From Candidula unifasciata (Eukaryota; Mollusca; Gastropoda; Stylommatophora; Geomitridae): a stretch of 64,000 nucleotides of DNA. This document shows, one piece after another, positions 35,225 to 45,773 of this stretch; within the stretch, counting starts at the first letter, position 1; each line of letters starts with the position of its first letter. The notes beneath the pieces were generated by a model. The model did not search any database. It saw nothing but the letters and a program-made list of their open reading frames with translations, and had not been told where the DNA came from. A program made the position numbers and the translations under genes. The DNA lies in the NCBI GenBank assembly GCA_905116865.2, contig CAJHNH020007712.1:248001-312000 (forward strand), given 5' to 3'.

Positions 35225-35400
35225 CTTCTCTGGCGCATCAGGCAAGGTTCTGCTTCTTGTTCTTCTGGCTACTTTGACCACCGTGAACATAACGTATTGA
35301 TGCAGAGTTTCTTTGAGGTTAACTTTCCATTTTGTTCTTGACCTATCTTGTGCTCTGCCGCCTTCTCCTCTTTTTGGTGAATGAGCAAGTGAAGTTCAAC
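35225..35400 (-). mobile_element. LINE tail
   Basis: The minus strand resembles 13235-13445: aagaggagaaggcggcagag, then agaacaagaagcagaacc. Confidence 0.55.
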
Positions 35401-35562
35401 CCCACCAGGACTGCACAACAAGTGACTAATACCCAGTGACACAAAGTGCCAACATTCAGATGAGAACTCCACCGGGCACAAGTCCCAGAAATGCTGTTCA
35501 ACCATTAGGTTATATCAGGGCCCCCGACGATAGCCGAAGTGGGGCCTTTAAATAACAACAAA
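35390..35562 (+). repeat. Family E repeat
   Basis: Matches 27812-27995 from gaagttcaaccccaccagg to gccgaagtggggcc. Confidence 0.8.
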
Positions 35563-35605
35563 ACTGTGAAGGAATTGTGACCATTTTTGGTGTATGCTTT
35601 GTTTG

Positions 35606-35607
<2 letters not shown>

Positions 35608-35652
<45 letters not shown>
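35608..35652. repeat. (TA)n microsatellite
   Basis: Nearly pure TA dinucleotide run of about 40 bases. Confidence 0.9.
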
Positions 35653-35653
<1 letters not shown>

Positions 35654-35856
35654 AGCTAGAACTATATTTTGATAGACCAATCAGCAAGTGATAGGTGATG
35701 TGGTCAACACCACATCAGTCGCCTTTACTTCCTAGGGTATCACATAGTACTAATTTTGGGCTGTGTTAACCGGGAAGCCAAAGTTAGTTTGTTTTTAAAA
35801 TTCACCTCGAAGCGAATTTGAACTTCAGATGTTCAGGTTCGCAGGCGAGGCTATTT
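35650..35856 (-). mobile_element. SINE family A
   Basis: agaccaatcagcaagtgat, tgtggtcaacaccacatcag and cctttacttcctagg are the family body in reverse; the head lies at the right end next to the following copy. Confidence 0.75.
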
Positions 35857-36045
35857 TAGTGGCTAGATGTTTGCCTCCCAGCCCAAAGGTCCTGGTTCAA
35901 ATCCACACAAAAGTAGTTTTATAATTGAGCCTGGGAAATAAAGACAGTCACATTACCTACTCAGGCTAGATTGGTCTTAAAAATATTGCCCAAATGGCAA
36001 AAAAAAAGGGTACTTATTTTTACTTTTACTTATTATCTATTTGAA
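35857..36045 (+). mobile_element. SINE family A, head-to-head with the previous copy
   Basis: Head ttagtggctagatgtttgcc and ctggttcaaatccacac (B box), then gcctgggaaataaagacagtc and a TTTACTTTTACTT tail. The two copies meet at their tRNA heads. Confidence 0.8.
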
Positions 36046-36329
36046 AGGGATAACAACAGTTTTGAAAATTTGCCATGTCCATAAAACAGAAAGTAATCTA
36101 CATGGCACAATGTCTGATAATTAGAGACTATATGTTTGCAAAAATGTAACAATCACATATAAGGTTTCTTTTTCTTCTTTTCCCTGACTGTTGAGTGTCA
36201 GCCAGCCTCCTGAGTCATTCCTCGCTGAACTGCGATGGTCTAATTGTGCCTCCACACCGTTCACTTTCTCTCAAAGGGTCATGATAATATCTAGTCTGTT
36301 CATTTAGGAAAAGGATACAGAACATTATT

Positions 36330-36565
36330 CAAAGGTTCCAATCTGTGTTATTTGTGAGACTCAAAAGTACATCAATTCACATCCATTTGTACTACTTGTG
36401 ATACTCAAAAGTACAACCATTTACATCTGACTGTACTACTTGTGATACTGAAAGGTACATGCACTCATTTACATTCATTTGTAATACTTGTGATACTTTA
36501 AGGTGCACCCATTTATAATACCTGTGATACTCAAAGGTGCACTCTTTTATGTCTATCTATAATAC
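36330..36565. repeat. Degenerate tandem repeat, about 50-bp unit, 4-5 units
   Basis: tttgtactacttgtgatact and aaaggtacatc-type words recur at about 36390, 36440, 36485 and 36525. Confidence 0.75.
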
Positions 36566-36664
36566 CTGCAAAAAACAGCAATATACTGAAATAATATGCA
36601 ATATTTAAAAAACAGATTTCAAAATGCATAAAAACTGGAAATATATTTGTGGACAGCTTGAAAC

Positions 36665-37615
36665 AGTTAGGGAGTTAGTGGCTAGATGCTAACTTACGGC
36701 TTAAAGGTAATAGGTTGGAAACTCTTGATGGAATGTAGTAAAACAAAAAAAAATGAAAGAAGAAAAATACCTTTGATCCCATGTAGACTTAACCCTACCA
36801 GACCGCTGGCCCGATTTTCCGGGAATTTTCTAACCTGACGCTATACCGCTGGCCCCATTTTTCGGGAATTTGCGTAGTACGTGAAAAGTATGCATCACAG
36901 ACTAAAAATAACCAGCGAATCGCCATCAGACTTCATTGTTAGTCATTGGGAATGACTTCCCACGTGTGTTGAAATTTCTTTGTGTGGTTTGATGTGAAAA
37001 GAATTCGGAAAATTCTCAATGAAATGAGCGGCTTCGACAAGAAAGTGACGTATGTCTAGGCTTTTCAGTCCAACATGTGATCGATACTTTGGTTAATTCA
37101 GACTGTGAATACGTTCATGAAGAATGCGTTCCCAGTTGAAGTGACACAGTCAGTGAGAGCTAGAGTGAGGAGGAGAAATTATGAAAATTATAGATTTAAA
37201 ACTAGATCGATAGTAAGAGTCCCTCAAACAGCAACATTTGGTGCTTACTTTGTGAAACAAGACTGATCCTACTAGGTGGATTGGCACACAAAGGTGGAAG
37301 ATTGGCGCTAGATAAAAGGTAAACCTATTTTCTACAATGTCTCCAAGTTTCATCTTATTCTAACCACTTGTTTGCATGTAAGTAATATTTTTGTACATCA
37401 TGTTGGTTTTTTTGTGTTAATGCCCAGGAGCTCAGGTTATAGGGACAGTTAGGTTCAGGGCCTCAGGTCTGGTAGGGTTAACCTAAAAAGGTACCAAGTA
37501 ATGTCCTGGCCAATAAACGCGGCCGGCATGATGCTGATCACAACATGGTGGTGACTCCTCTATAACAATAGGAGTCTAGCTTCATTTGCCCGATTGAAAA
37601 AGAGTCCTTTACTTT
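36665..37615 (+). mobile_element. SINE family A split by a piggyBac-like element
   Basis: 36665-36788 is the SINE head (agttagtggctagatgc; B box aataggttggaaactc). 37482-37615 is the rest (taccaagtaatgtcctgg, cggccggcatgatgctg, T-rich tail). Removing 36793-37477 with one TTAA rebuilds a continuous SINE. Confidence 0.85.
36793..37477. mobile_element. piggyBac-like non-autonomous element (TTAA target)
   Basis: Flanked by TTAA at 36789-36792 and 37478-37481. The left end is CCCTACCAGACC and the right end is GGTCTGGTAGGG, perfect 12-bp inverted ends. The left subterminal region holds two copies of ACCGCTGGCCCxATTTTyCGGGAATTT. Inside are short remnants (MSGFDKKVTYV then a stop), perhaps the start of a deleted transposase; no full ORF remains. 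Confidence 0.92.
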
Positions 37616-37617
37616 TT

Positions 37618-37925
37618 ATGATCATCATCATCATGTAGCAGGTCCTTTGCAGAACATTGCTCTCATCACGGTCTGCCTGTAAGAAACTCGGTCTCTAGCC
37701 AGCTCTTCCGCCTCATGTACTTTCATACTCAAGGAGTCACTTATATCTGTGCCCATCTTTGTGTTGGTCGGCCCCTGCTTCCTGGTACCATGCCTTCTGC
37801 TATAATTTTGGTCCAATCCGTTGTGGCTCTTGATATATGATCACAATATTTCAGCTTCCGAGATAGGATGCCGTTTATTAGCCAATCTTGTTTGATGTTC
37901 AGATCTTCCAAGATTTTTTTAATGA
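37618..37925 (-). mobile_element. LINE tail with (ATG)n end
   Basis: The minus strand reads QDWLINGILSRKLKYCDHIS then MVPGSRGRPTQRWAQ, an ORF2 end; its 3' end abuts a (ATC)n tract in this strand. It sits about 20 bases from exon 10. Confidence 0.8.
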
Positions 37926-37945
37926 TATACAAATAAATAACATAC

Positions 37946-38032
37946 CTCTGGCGTATTGCAGCTCAAAGCTTTGGATGACAGCAAAAATGTGGTCAAGTGA
38001 GTGGGTACATCAATACGATGAAAGAACCAAAC
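37946..38032 (-). CDS. DENND4: DENND4-like, exon 10
   Basis: This 87-base exon encodes 29 residues: VWFFHRIDVPTHLTTFLLSS then KALSCNTPE. Joined to exon 9 it gives FWNL-VWFFHRID, the expected continuation of the conserved block. The acceptor is tttcccag, the donor is CCAGAG followed by gtatgt. Phase 0 at both ends, so it could be skipped without a frameshift. LINE tails flank it closely on both sides (37618-37925 and 38120-38245), and the nearer one ends only about 20 bases from the donor. Confidence 0.93.
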
Positions 38033-38119
38033 CTGGGAAACAACACAATGTTTTGCTAGTCAAAGTAATTAACTGAAAAGGACACAGATATAATTTTAAC
38101 CATACTTTTATGGTGGAAG

Positions 38120-38245
38120 TCATCTTCATGTAGCAGGTCCTTAGCAAAATGTCACTCTCATCACAGCACACTCGGTCCCACCTAGTGAAATGTCACGTCC
38201 AGGGTATCCTTGATATCCTGTGCCCACTGCCGTGCTGCTCAATCT
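38120..38245 (-). mobile_element. LINE tail, shorter copy
   Basis: catgtagcaggtccttagc and ctcatcacagcacactcgg match 37630-37690; a run of T breaks it at 38250. Confidence 0.6.
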
Positions 38246-38460
38246 CTGCTTTTTTTTCCTAGGATCCACATCCTCCATATCAGTTCTCTTTAAACTACTA
38301 CCATGTTTAATTTGACAAAAATTATTTCAGTTCTCGAGAAAAAAATAATATTACACAAGTAATGTACATAAACAACGACTGCAAAAAACTAAAACAAAAA
38401 TTTTTTTTTAAACGAAAGAGATATACAAAACACTTTCCTGTTGTAAATTTAGATACTGTG

Positions 38461-39163
38461 GACACAAGCAATACATTGCACGGCATATTTCGCTGTATTT
38501 TGTCAGGTGAATTACTGCAGAGTTAAATCAACAAATATTGAAGAAACAACAGTAATCATTTTCGCTGAAATCCATAAACCACACTGTCAAGTTACTGTAC
38601 ATCTCTTCAATTGGAATGTCCAGTGGAGAGATGTACAGTAACCTGACAATGTTGTTTATGCCAATCAGCAAAAAGGATTCATTTTTGTGTTCCATTTTTG
38701 TTGATTTAACTCTGTAGTTTAGTTTAGTTTAGTCGACAGATCAACATCATGGCACACGGGAATAAACCCATAAGTGTTCCGTGCTACTTCTAACTCAGCA
38801 CAGTGTAAAAACTCCATTGCACCAGCGAGGATCCTGAAATACTTTGGGTAAATTTTGAACTCTACATTTTGCCCGGGCAGCGCCGTTAGGCTATTCTTTT
38901 CGATTTCCAACTGAAGTCATTTTTTATGTGCACAAGAATACACATGGGAGTCAGGTCTTACTACCCAGAGACCAAGGAAAATTACTAAAAGTCCACGTGA
39001 AAAAATCCAAGCCTTCACAGGGGTTTGAAACCAGGACCTCCAGCACTCGAGGCGGATGCCATACCTTGAGACCATGCAGCCCCCATTAACTCTGTAGTAA
39101 TGTACCTGATGAGATACAGCAAAACATGCCAAGCAATACATTGCACAATGTATTGTTTGTGTC
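38461..39163. mobile_element. Foldback element with terminal inverted repeats, split by SINE C
   Basis: The left end gacacaagcaatacattgc pairs with the right end gcaatgtattgtttgtgtc; the arms continue through gctgtat and ttactgcagagttaa. An inner hairpin (gttactgtacatctct at 38596 with agagatgtacagtaac at 38628) fills the centre. Related ends occur at 46228-46811. Confidence 0.8.
38718..39085 (-). mobile_element. SINE family C with 12-bp target duplication
   Basis: TTAACTCTGTAG flanks both sides (38706-38717 and 39086-39097). The tRNA-like head is at the right (minus strand: gctgcatggtctcaaggtat; then ctggtttcaaacccc as B box). Copies also at 41020, 48133 and 56790. Confidence 0.88.
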
Positions 39164-39209
39164 TGCATTATATGAAAGTGATAAAGTAACTAAAAACATT
39201 CATCCATAC

Positions 39210-39360
39210 CAAATTCCAAAATATAATGGGATGTTCTTCCACAAAGGTGTCAGTTGCCAGGCAGTCATCACCCTCATGATCAAGGACATACTCCACTTCC
39301 TTTCGTAGAACAAGGGGGCTCAAGTATGGTACCACAATTGATTCTGATGTTGATGGTAAT
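39210..39360 (-). CDS. DENND4: DENND4-like, exon 9 ([12 protein letters not shown] block)
   Basis: It encodes [20 protein letters not shown], then [19 protein letters not shown] and [11 protein letters not shown]. These motifs are among the best conserved in the C-terminal part of DENND4 proteins. The acceptor is ttctttag, the donor is AATTTG followed by gtatgg. One base completes the split Arg codon from exon 8, then 50 codons follow, ending in phase 0. Confidence 0.95.
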
Positions 39361-39599
39361 CTAAAGAACAGAAAATACCAGACTTAACGCCTTACTATTA
39401 TTATCTCTTTCAGTCCCAATCGATTTCACAGCTGAAACCTAATTTAGCACAATAACTGCAGGGAGAAAGCATCAGTATATGGCATTCAAAGACACAACAT
39501 ATATTGGGCTGCACAGTGAAATATTTAGCCAGATTACTTTAGTACACACAGATCAAACATGAAAGATATAACACACACACTCAAACTTAATCTAGCACA

Positions 39600-39905
39600 A
39601 TAACTGCAGGGAGAAAGCATCAGTGTGTGGCATTCAAAGACAGTGGTGAAATGTCGCAAGCGAGTTTGGTGTGGGCACCTGGGTGAGAAATGATTCGATT
39701 GCAAAGACTGTACTTCAAGGAACATTTGGGAGTAGTCGAAGAAGAGGAGGGCAAAGAAGAACCTGGAATGACAACATCAAGAAATGGACAGAACTAAGTT
39801 ATCATACACTTATTCATCAAGCAGAAGACAAAGAAAGATAGCGGTTTTTATGTACTAGTGCTTCCATCAATACACCTCCACGACAAGGGTTATGTTATGT
39901 CTAGT
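39600..39905 (+). mobile_element. LINE tail
   Basis: Pieces in two frames read RVWCGHLGEK, GQRRTWNDNIKKWTEL and ASINTPPRQGYV, the end of a non-LTR ORF2. It lies inside a tandemly duplicated stretch (agcacaataactgcagggag at 39446 and 39593). Confidence 0.75.
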
Positions 39906-41015
39906 TATGTTATTCAAAGACACAACATTTACTGGGCTGCACAGTGAAATATTTAGTCAGATTACTTTAGTACACACAGATCAAACAGGAAAGATATAAC
40001 GCACACACTGTGGTATGGTGATATACCTGCACAATTGCTGATAACACACCTAACATGCCACTGAAAGAGTTACGTCAAATGTCTGTAAGTCACAGCTAAT
40101 ATAATCCAGTAAACTGTAAGTATCTCTACAGATCTGTAAGATGAGGTCCGCCACAAAAATATCAATAACACGCCAGAACATTACAAACTCTGAGTGCACT
40201 AATCATTGCAGAACAGAGATATTAGACAGAAGTGACCCAGAAAGGTGGGATCGGTAGGCAGATAATAGGTTACGAAAAGGGATTTTATTAGAAAAGTTCA
40301 GATAAAAGTGTGCTGGATATTAAGGCCCTTAGGAGAGACAAAGCCCATTAGACAGAAAAGACATTTCTCAAGATACGTGAAGACTAGCAGACATGATGGC
40401 CATAACCTCCATGTCATAGACTCCTCGCTGACCCTAAGAATTAAAATGGATAAGCACTGGTTCCCAAGAATGCTCAGAATTTGCCTCTGGCTTGAGGATG
40501 TCATACACTCTGCTGGTGCTATGAAGTTCATGCACTGACTGTACCTATAGTTCATTTGCATGATCAATTCAGGGAGAGTGAGAAGGAGTGAAGAAATATT
40601 ATAGTACATATTGCGCTATCTATATGCTGTAAAGGTGATCTTTTACAAAATAAATCAGTACAAATTAAACCAGCTCAAACAAACCAAACCCCATTTCAGA
40701 AAGGAATTTTGAGAAGCAAAGAAGACAGTACACTGACAGGTCATCTCAGCAGTCCTAAGGATTTTCTCTCTTTTTTTATTTGTACGTGTACTCACCCACC
40801 CACTCATCTCACACATATACACACACACATACATAAATACATATTTTTTGTTTAGTATTAAGTTACATTCTCTCTATCTCTATCTCGCAAGTGTGCGTGT
40901 GTTGCACGCGCACACACACACACACACAATCTGTACTTGGAAAAAATAATGGAGAGTAAAACCCAATCTTGTAAAATGGATATCTGAAGTTGCTGTAAGT
41001 TAGAAGTCCAGAAGT
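39905..41015. other. Intron with low-copy repeats and a CA microsatellite
   Basis: acacaacat...gggctgcacagtg repeats the sequence at 39491. 40305-40420 is shared with 24170-24260. A CA/CACG microsatellite lies at about 40895-40930. Confidence 0.5.
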
Positions 41016-41019
41016 TTGA

Positions 41020-41240
41020 AGTTTAAACAACGGATCAACATCATGGCACACGGGCAGTAACCCATAAGTGCTCCGTTCTTCTTCTAACTCAAGTCTGAGT
41101 CCAAAGAAGCTCAGAGACCAGGGGGAATTACTAGAAGTCCAAGTTCACGTGAAAAAATCCCAGCCCTTACTAGTGATCGAACCCGGAACCTTTAGCACTT
41201 GAGGCGGAAACCATGCCTGGAGACCACGCAGCCCCAAAAG
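41020..41240 (-). mobile_element. SINE family C
   Basis: cggatcaacatcatggcaca... and a head with ctagtgatcgaacccggaac (B box in reverse). Shorter than the 38718 copy. Confidence 0.8.
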
Positions 41241-41494
41241 TTCAGAAAATCAATTCACTCTACTGGGGTTTATCCTGTATGGCTCACTGCCTATTATATT
41301 TCTGAAAGACCTGCACCACTTATAGAAACAATCCTGCAATATCTTCTTCAGTCTTTGTTATTAAAAGAGCAACATGTTGTGTTTTGGTTCACAGCTAGGC
41401 TGTGATAACTTACCTTTCGCCCCAATAGATTTAATTTAAACAAACCCTTAATTAGTCACTTCTTACGACAACCTTGCCAAGGAACCATTGTTCT

Positions 41495-41540
41495 ATCTCC
41501 CTCTTCCTTAAACTGGGGCCTCGGAACCCACACCAGTGTT
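41495..41540 (-). repeat. Family F repeat, head fragment
   Basis: Minus strand: gtgtgggttccgaggcccca, the family F start. It lies about 25 bases from the exon 8 donor. Confidence 0.6.
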
Positions 41541-41565
41541 GCAACAACTAAAAAGGATTTCTCAC

Positions 41566-41933
41566 CTTGCCAGAAACTCCTTGACATGGTCAGCTTCAGA
41601 GGGTGAAGATAAGGAAAGACGATGTTCTCCTTCCACCACGTGCGGTGTATGCTGGATATTAGTTTCAGTGCTTTCCCCAGTTGTGCTCGACATCAAAGCT
41701 TCAGTTGTGGTGGTTACACAGTTGTCTTTGTGAGGTCTGTGTGTGTCTTCTTCAACAGCAGTAAGCTTGCTATCTTTCACTGACTGACTCTCTACCTGTT
41801 CAGTTTCTTCGACATCTTTGGAAACTGTATCAGTATCTATCTCTATATGGCCACTTGTAGCAAGCAGTTTTTCTGTTATGGAACAGCTCTGCTCACCATT
41901 CAGCACCACTGACTCTGGATTCCCTCGCAAATC
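41566..41933 (-). CDS. DENND4: DENND4-like, exon 8 (acidic/Thr-rich linker)
   Basis: The exon encodes about 122 residues starting DLRGNPESVVLNGEQS and ending SEADHVKEFLAR. The DLRG start joins VHIK of exon 7 as in DENND4 proteins. The middle is rich in Glu, Thr and Ser with no recognisable fold. The acceptor is tgtcttaag, a poor polypyrimidine tract but the only one that fits; the donor is GCAAG followed by gtgaga. It enters in phase 0 and leaves in phase 2. The intron downstream holds a SINE of family C (41020-41240). Confidence 0.88.
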
Positions 41934-42004
41934 CTTAAGACATAAAGTAGATAATAAGAGGGAAAATCAAAGAATTTAGTTTCATAATTATATATAGTAA
42001 CTGA

Positions 42005-42451
42005 GAATGAGTGCTGGGATTTTGAACTGTTAATATAAAAGAAGTATTTAATGGATTTTCATGTGTGGCATCCTAAAATGTTCACAAAAGTTTAAAGTTT
42101 GATGTGACTTTGTGTGACCATGAGGCTTAAAATGGTAGTGGGAAGATAAAGAACATCCAGAACCTTAAAGAGAGGGTTGCTGCTACAACTGCAACTGTTA
42201 ATTTTGGACATGATTTAGAAAATGTGTCAGAGGACTGAGTACCATCTAGACATCCCCACAACTACAAACGTTACCCATATAAAACGTATTCAGGTAAGTC
42301 TAAAACTTTAAACTTTTCTGAAGATGCCACACAATGAAAATGTATTCAGGTAAGTCTAAAACTTTAAACTTTTCAGAAGATGTCACACATTTATTTACAT
42401 TAAAATATATACTTCTTTTACAACAACAGTTTAAAATCCCAGCAATCATTC
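42005..42451. mobile_element. Foldback MITE with about 95-bp inverted ends
   Basis: Left gaatgagtgctgggatttt pairs with right aaaatcccagcaatcattc; the arms continue through aaaagaagtat, catgtgtggcatc and aaagtttaaagttt. A 57-bp unit (gtattcaggtaagtctaaaac...) is tandem at 42287 and 42345. No coding sequence. Confidence 0.85.
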
Positions 42452-42659
42452 TTGATGATCCTGCACATTAGTATCAAAATAAAGACCAACTTGCATAGAC
42501 TGCTAGCTGACCAAAGCAGTGGTCCCAGGTTACATTTTCTAACAAGATCTTTTTGTCAGTCAGTATGGCTAGGAGCTTGACCCAGCCTAGCCTAATGAGT
42601 ACTTGACAATTTTCAGAACTGTCATGGAAAGGAAAGTGGTGAGGAAGGGAACTGATCAC

Positions 42660-43345
42660 TTCACTTCTTTATAATGTGGCCTATAATATATGAAGGCCAG
42701 GATCAGTAAAAAGACTGATATTTTCAACAAAGTAACAAAGCATCAAATGAATGTTTGAACAAAAAATAATTATTTTTTCAGAATCCACACTAACACAAAT
42801 TCTGAAAAAGAAGAATTTCTGTACACAATTGAACATTTTCTCCTGTAGACATTTAAATTTGTTTGTCAACTGTAAACTTAGAAGGAAAGTTCTGGTTGTT
42901 TGTCCATGTGTGAACTTTGGTTCTGTTCAGACTTGAGTGTTTGCATGCACATCCATTTTACGATCTGGCTTATTTATGTGTAGACTGTTAATTCCTCAAC
43001 TCTTTGGCCAATGCACTCCGATTTAAAAGAAAACGTTATACTCCGGTCAAGTCACAAGTAGGAAACATGTTTTTATATGCCTAATATATCCCAATTAAAA
43101 CCTCACTTCAGCTCTTTTATTCCAGAAGGTATGACAGGAGAAGCTCTAAGAAGGAGGCAAAAACTTGAAAAATAATGACTGCATTACGTTTGAAGAGTCA
43201 ATTTATGCAATGGGAGTGGTTATAGAGCAAGTTAAATCTCTTTAGTATCATCTGACCAAATATAAGTATGTTGGAGACCCACTGTAGCCAACCTTTATTG
43301 TGGAGATGACACCTGCTTGACAGATTAACCATACATAATAAGTAA
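42660..43345. other. Intron, nothing recognised
   Basis: AT-rich; no gene or repeat family identified. Confidence 0.5.
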
Positions 43346-43349
43346 AAAA

Positions 43350-43645
43350 TGTGAAGTCGGGAGACGTGAACCAGCGTCATTGCACACAGCTATAAACCAT
43401 AAGTGCCGTGCCACCAGTACGGACAGTTGATAAGAAATTCTCCGCCTGTGTCACCGTCCGCACGTAACTACGTAGCCACAGCAACGTTCCTCCATTTATC
43501 CCAGAGTGTTAATTCTGGTACCCATTACCTAGAGGCTGGGTGAACCCTGGGAACCGCCCGGTTTCGAACACCAGCCATGGGTTGCGAGTCACAGCTGGAT
43601 TTGAAAGTGAGTATCTTATCGACTTTGCTAACGCGGCCCCTACAT
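43350..43645 (-). mobile_element. SINE, single-copy family here (H)
   Basis: Minus strand head: ggggccgcgttagcaaagtc (A box region) and tggtgttcgaaaccgggcg (B box). The body has no second copy in the window. Confidence 0.7.
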
Positions 43646-43689
43646 ACTGACATAATAAGTAAAAGAATACACAATCACCACCTCATCTC

Positions 43690-43930
43690 ATCTTGATCCT
43701 CTTGTACCATGTGGTGTCAAGGTGAAGTATAATTGCAAGAAAGTGCCCGTTTGTGCGCTTCGTAAATGGGGATTCTCTGTCCATCGTTTGCAAGGCTGGC
43801 CTCTGCTCCGCTTCCCACCCGGTCTTTACATCACTGCCTGCTATGGTATATACTGTTTGTTGGCATCCCCATTACATGGCCAAACCATTTAACTTGTTGT
43901 TTTCTAATAAAATCCATACACATGTCATAA
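43690..43930 (-). mobile_element. LINE tail (GATGA-type 3' end)
   Basis: Minus strand: QQVKWFGHVMGMPTN, then an ORF2 end; the 3' end gaggatcaagatgagatgag is shared with 46830-47060. Confidence 0.8.
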
Positions 43931-43939
43931 TTGTAACAC

Positions 43940-44400
43940 TCTGAAAGTATGCTGAGAAAGGTGAAGACAGGGATGCTTCGAGCAGAGTGGCAAGCTTCGC
44001 TGGAAAGATCACGGGTAGTGAGCATACTTTGGATCTTTGCTCCTGGTCATGCCGGCGTGGTGGGTAATGAACAGGCAGACAGATTAGCTGGATCTGTACC
44101 ATTGAATTGATGCATGACAGGGCAGATGTTGTCAAGGCCCTTTGGGAACAAGTAACGGAATCAGTAGAGAAACAAGATTATGATGGCCTGGAGAGAATGA
44201 GGCACCTGGGTGTAACCAGAGGGTTTGGTCGACTCGCTACACTCAGAGGAAAGGTGAGATGGACCTATAACCAGATTGTGACCGGTACCATCAGTATTGG
44301 AACTCTACGCTGGCTGCTGAAGATGAGGATGGAGCACACATGGGAATGCCCAGAGTGCTGTAATGTCAATTCTTGACTTAACTAACAAAATCCAGTGCTG
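43940..44400 (+). mobile_element. RNase H LINE, 3' fragment
   Basis: In two frames: ILWIFAPGHAGVVGNEQADR then LAGSVPLN, followed by an open run ending TWECPECCNVNS. GHAGVVGNEQAD is the RNase H motif. The closing CPEC pair is shared with 61637-61941. Confidence 0.85.
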
Positions 44401-44402
44401 CT

Positions 44403-44404
<2 letters not shown>

Positions 44405-44438
<34 letters not shown>
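44405..44438. repeat. Poly-C tract, about 31 bases
   Basis: Uninterrupted C run directly after a LINE 3' end. Confidence 0.95.
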
Positions 44439-44440
<2 letters not shown>

Positions 44441-44744
44441 TGTTTTTGATCTAATCTCCTATTATTATATTAACAGCCCTTTGTAGGAATCTAATTTCAG
44501 TTGCTGTAATTTTTCTTTTCTCTTCTTCAGTCATTGTCCAGGTCTGACACTGATAGCACAAGGTCGGCAAAAAGACAGTATCATATGGTGCTCTTCTGGT
44601 TTCTACTGCTGACCCACGTTCATCTCTCTTTACACAATAGCTGTGAATAATGAACAGCAGCCCATCACATGGTGCACTGACAATAAGTGAAAGAGTTTAT
44701 ATGAAAGTCAAATTAAAAATATGATGTGTGTACAAAATACTTGC

Positions 44745-44796
44745 CTTGATGTGAACTTGGAGATGGGGGACAAACTTTGCATGGCAATAAGGGCAA
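44745..44796 (-). CDS. DENND4: DENND4-like, exon 7 (52-base micro-exon, second CxxC; GC donor)
   Basis: This tiny exon encodes CPYCHAKFVPHLQVHIK, completing the CxxC module started in exon 6; NTS-CPYC is rebuilt across the phase-2 intron. The acceptor is atatttcag. The 3' boundary is ATCAAG followed by gcaagt, the usual form of a GC-AG intron donor. Exon 8 then continues VHIK-DLRGNPES in phase 0. No GT donor nearby keeps the frame: the gtattt two codons on would leave phase 1. Confidence 0.92.
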
Positions 44797-44864
44797 CTGA
44801 AATATGTACAATAAACAAATACAAATAATTTTTCAGTTCAAACATCTGTGTCACAATAAATATA

Positions 44865-45060
44865 AGTTAGTTACATATCCTTGCCATGACATTGCAGAAC
44901 CAACTCCAGAGTTTTTGTGTGTGGCTGTTTATGGTTTTACTAGGCAATTTTACATTCAGCAGTTTGCCACTGCTTTCTGAATGGTCGACTCTCAATACCG
45001 CTGTCAAAATCTCCCTTACCATTACCTGAACAACAAAAGAGTTACTTTCACCAACCAACA
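44865..45060 (-). mobile_element. SINE family B
   Basis: Minus-strand match to 6865-7105: tgcagaaccaactccagagt, tactaggcaattttacattc, gctttctgaatggtcgactc. Confidence 0.65.
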
Positions 45061-45069
45061 GAAGTCTGA

Positions 45070-45240
45070 GAGCTATGGTCGCATGGTGGCTAAGAAGAAT
45101 GACTGCTGGCCCTGTGTTTGAATCCCCATCAAGGCAGTGATTTAAAAAAAAAAATATAGACTGCATTTTCAGGTTGACCCTCCTCCCTTTTCTCTCTAAA
45201 CTGTGTACCAGGAAATGTGATGAATAGTAAAGGTGTATTA
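45070..45240 (+). mobile_element. SINE family A
   Basis: Head ctatggtcgcatggtggct and ctgtgtttgaatcccca (B box), then a decayed body. Its 3' end is cut by the hAT-like element. Confidence 0.65.
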
Positions 45241-45244
45241 CAAC

Positions 45245-45742
45245 TAGGACTGTACCGAATAGTGATTTTCACTATTCGGCTGAATACGAATAGTGGGGCC
45301 AACTATTCGGACGAATACGAATAGTGCATCATCATCATCAGGTGACTTGCCGACTGGCGTGTGCGATCATGCCTCTCCACAATCTGCTATCTCCTGCAGC
45401 ATGTATCAGTTTGTGTGCTGATGCACCTCCATGCCTTGCAACAAGACTGTCAAGAATCTTCTATCGTTGTCTTCCTCTATCCCTCCTTCCACAGATCTTT
45501 CCAGTGGTCACCAAATGTTCTATTTTCCCTCTTCTCATAACATGGCTGAAAAATGACGACTGTCTCCTTCTGATGTCTGTGATTAGTTGTCTTCGGGCTC
45601 CCGCCTCTTTCAAAACCATCGTTTACTCGGCTGTTCGTTCGATGTAATTTAAACGCACCTTCATATTCTCGTTAGCAATATCTTCAAATTTGATTTGGGC
45701 GAAGACACCCTGAAAAAACAAAAAATGCATGATCTCTCTCTT

Positions 45743-45773
<31 letters not shown>

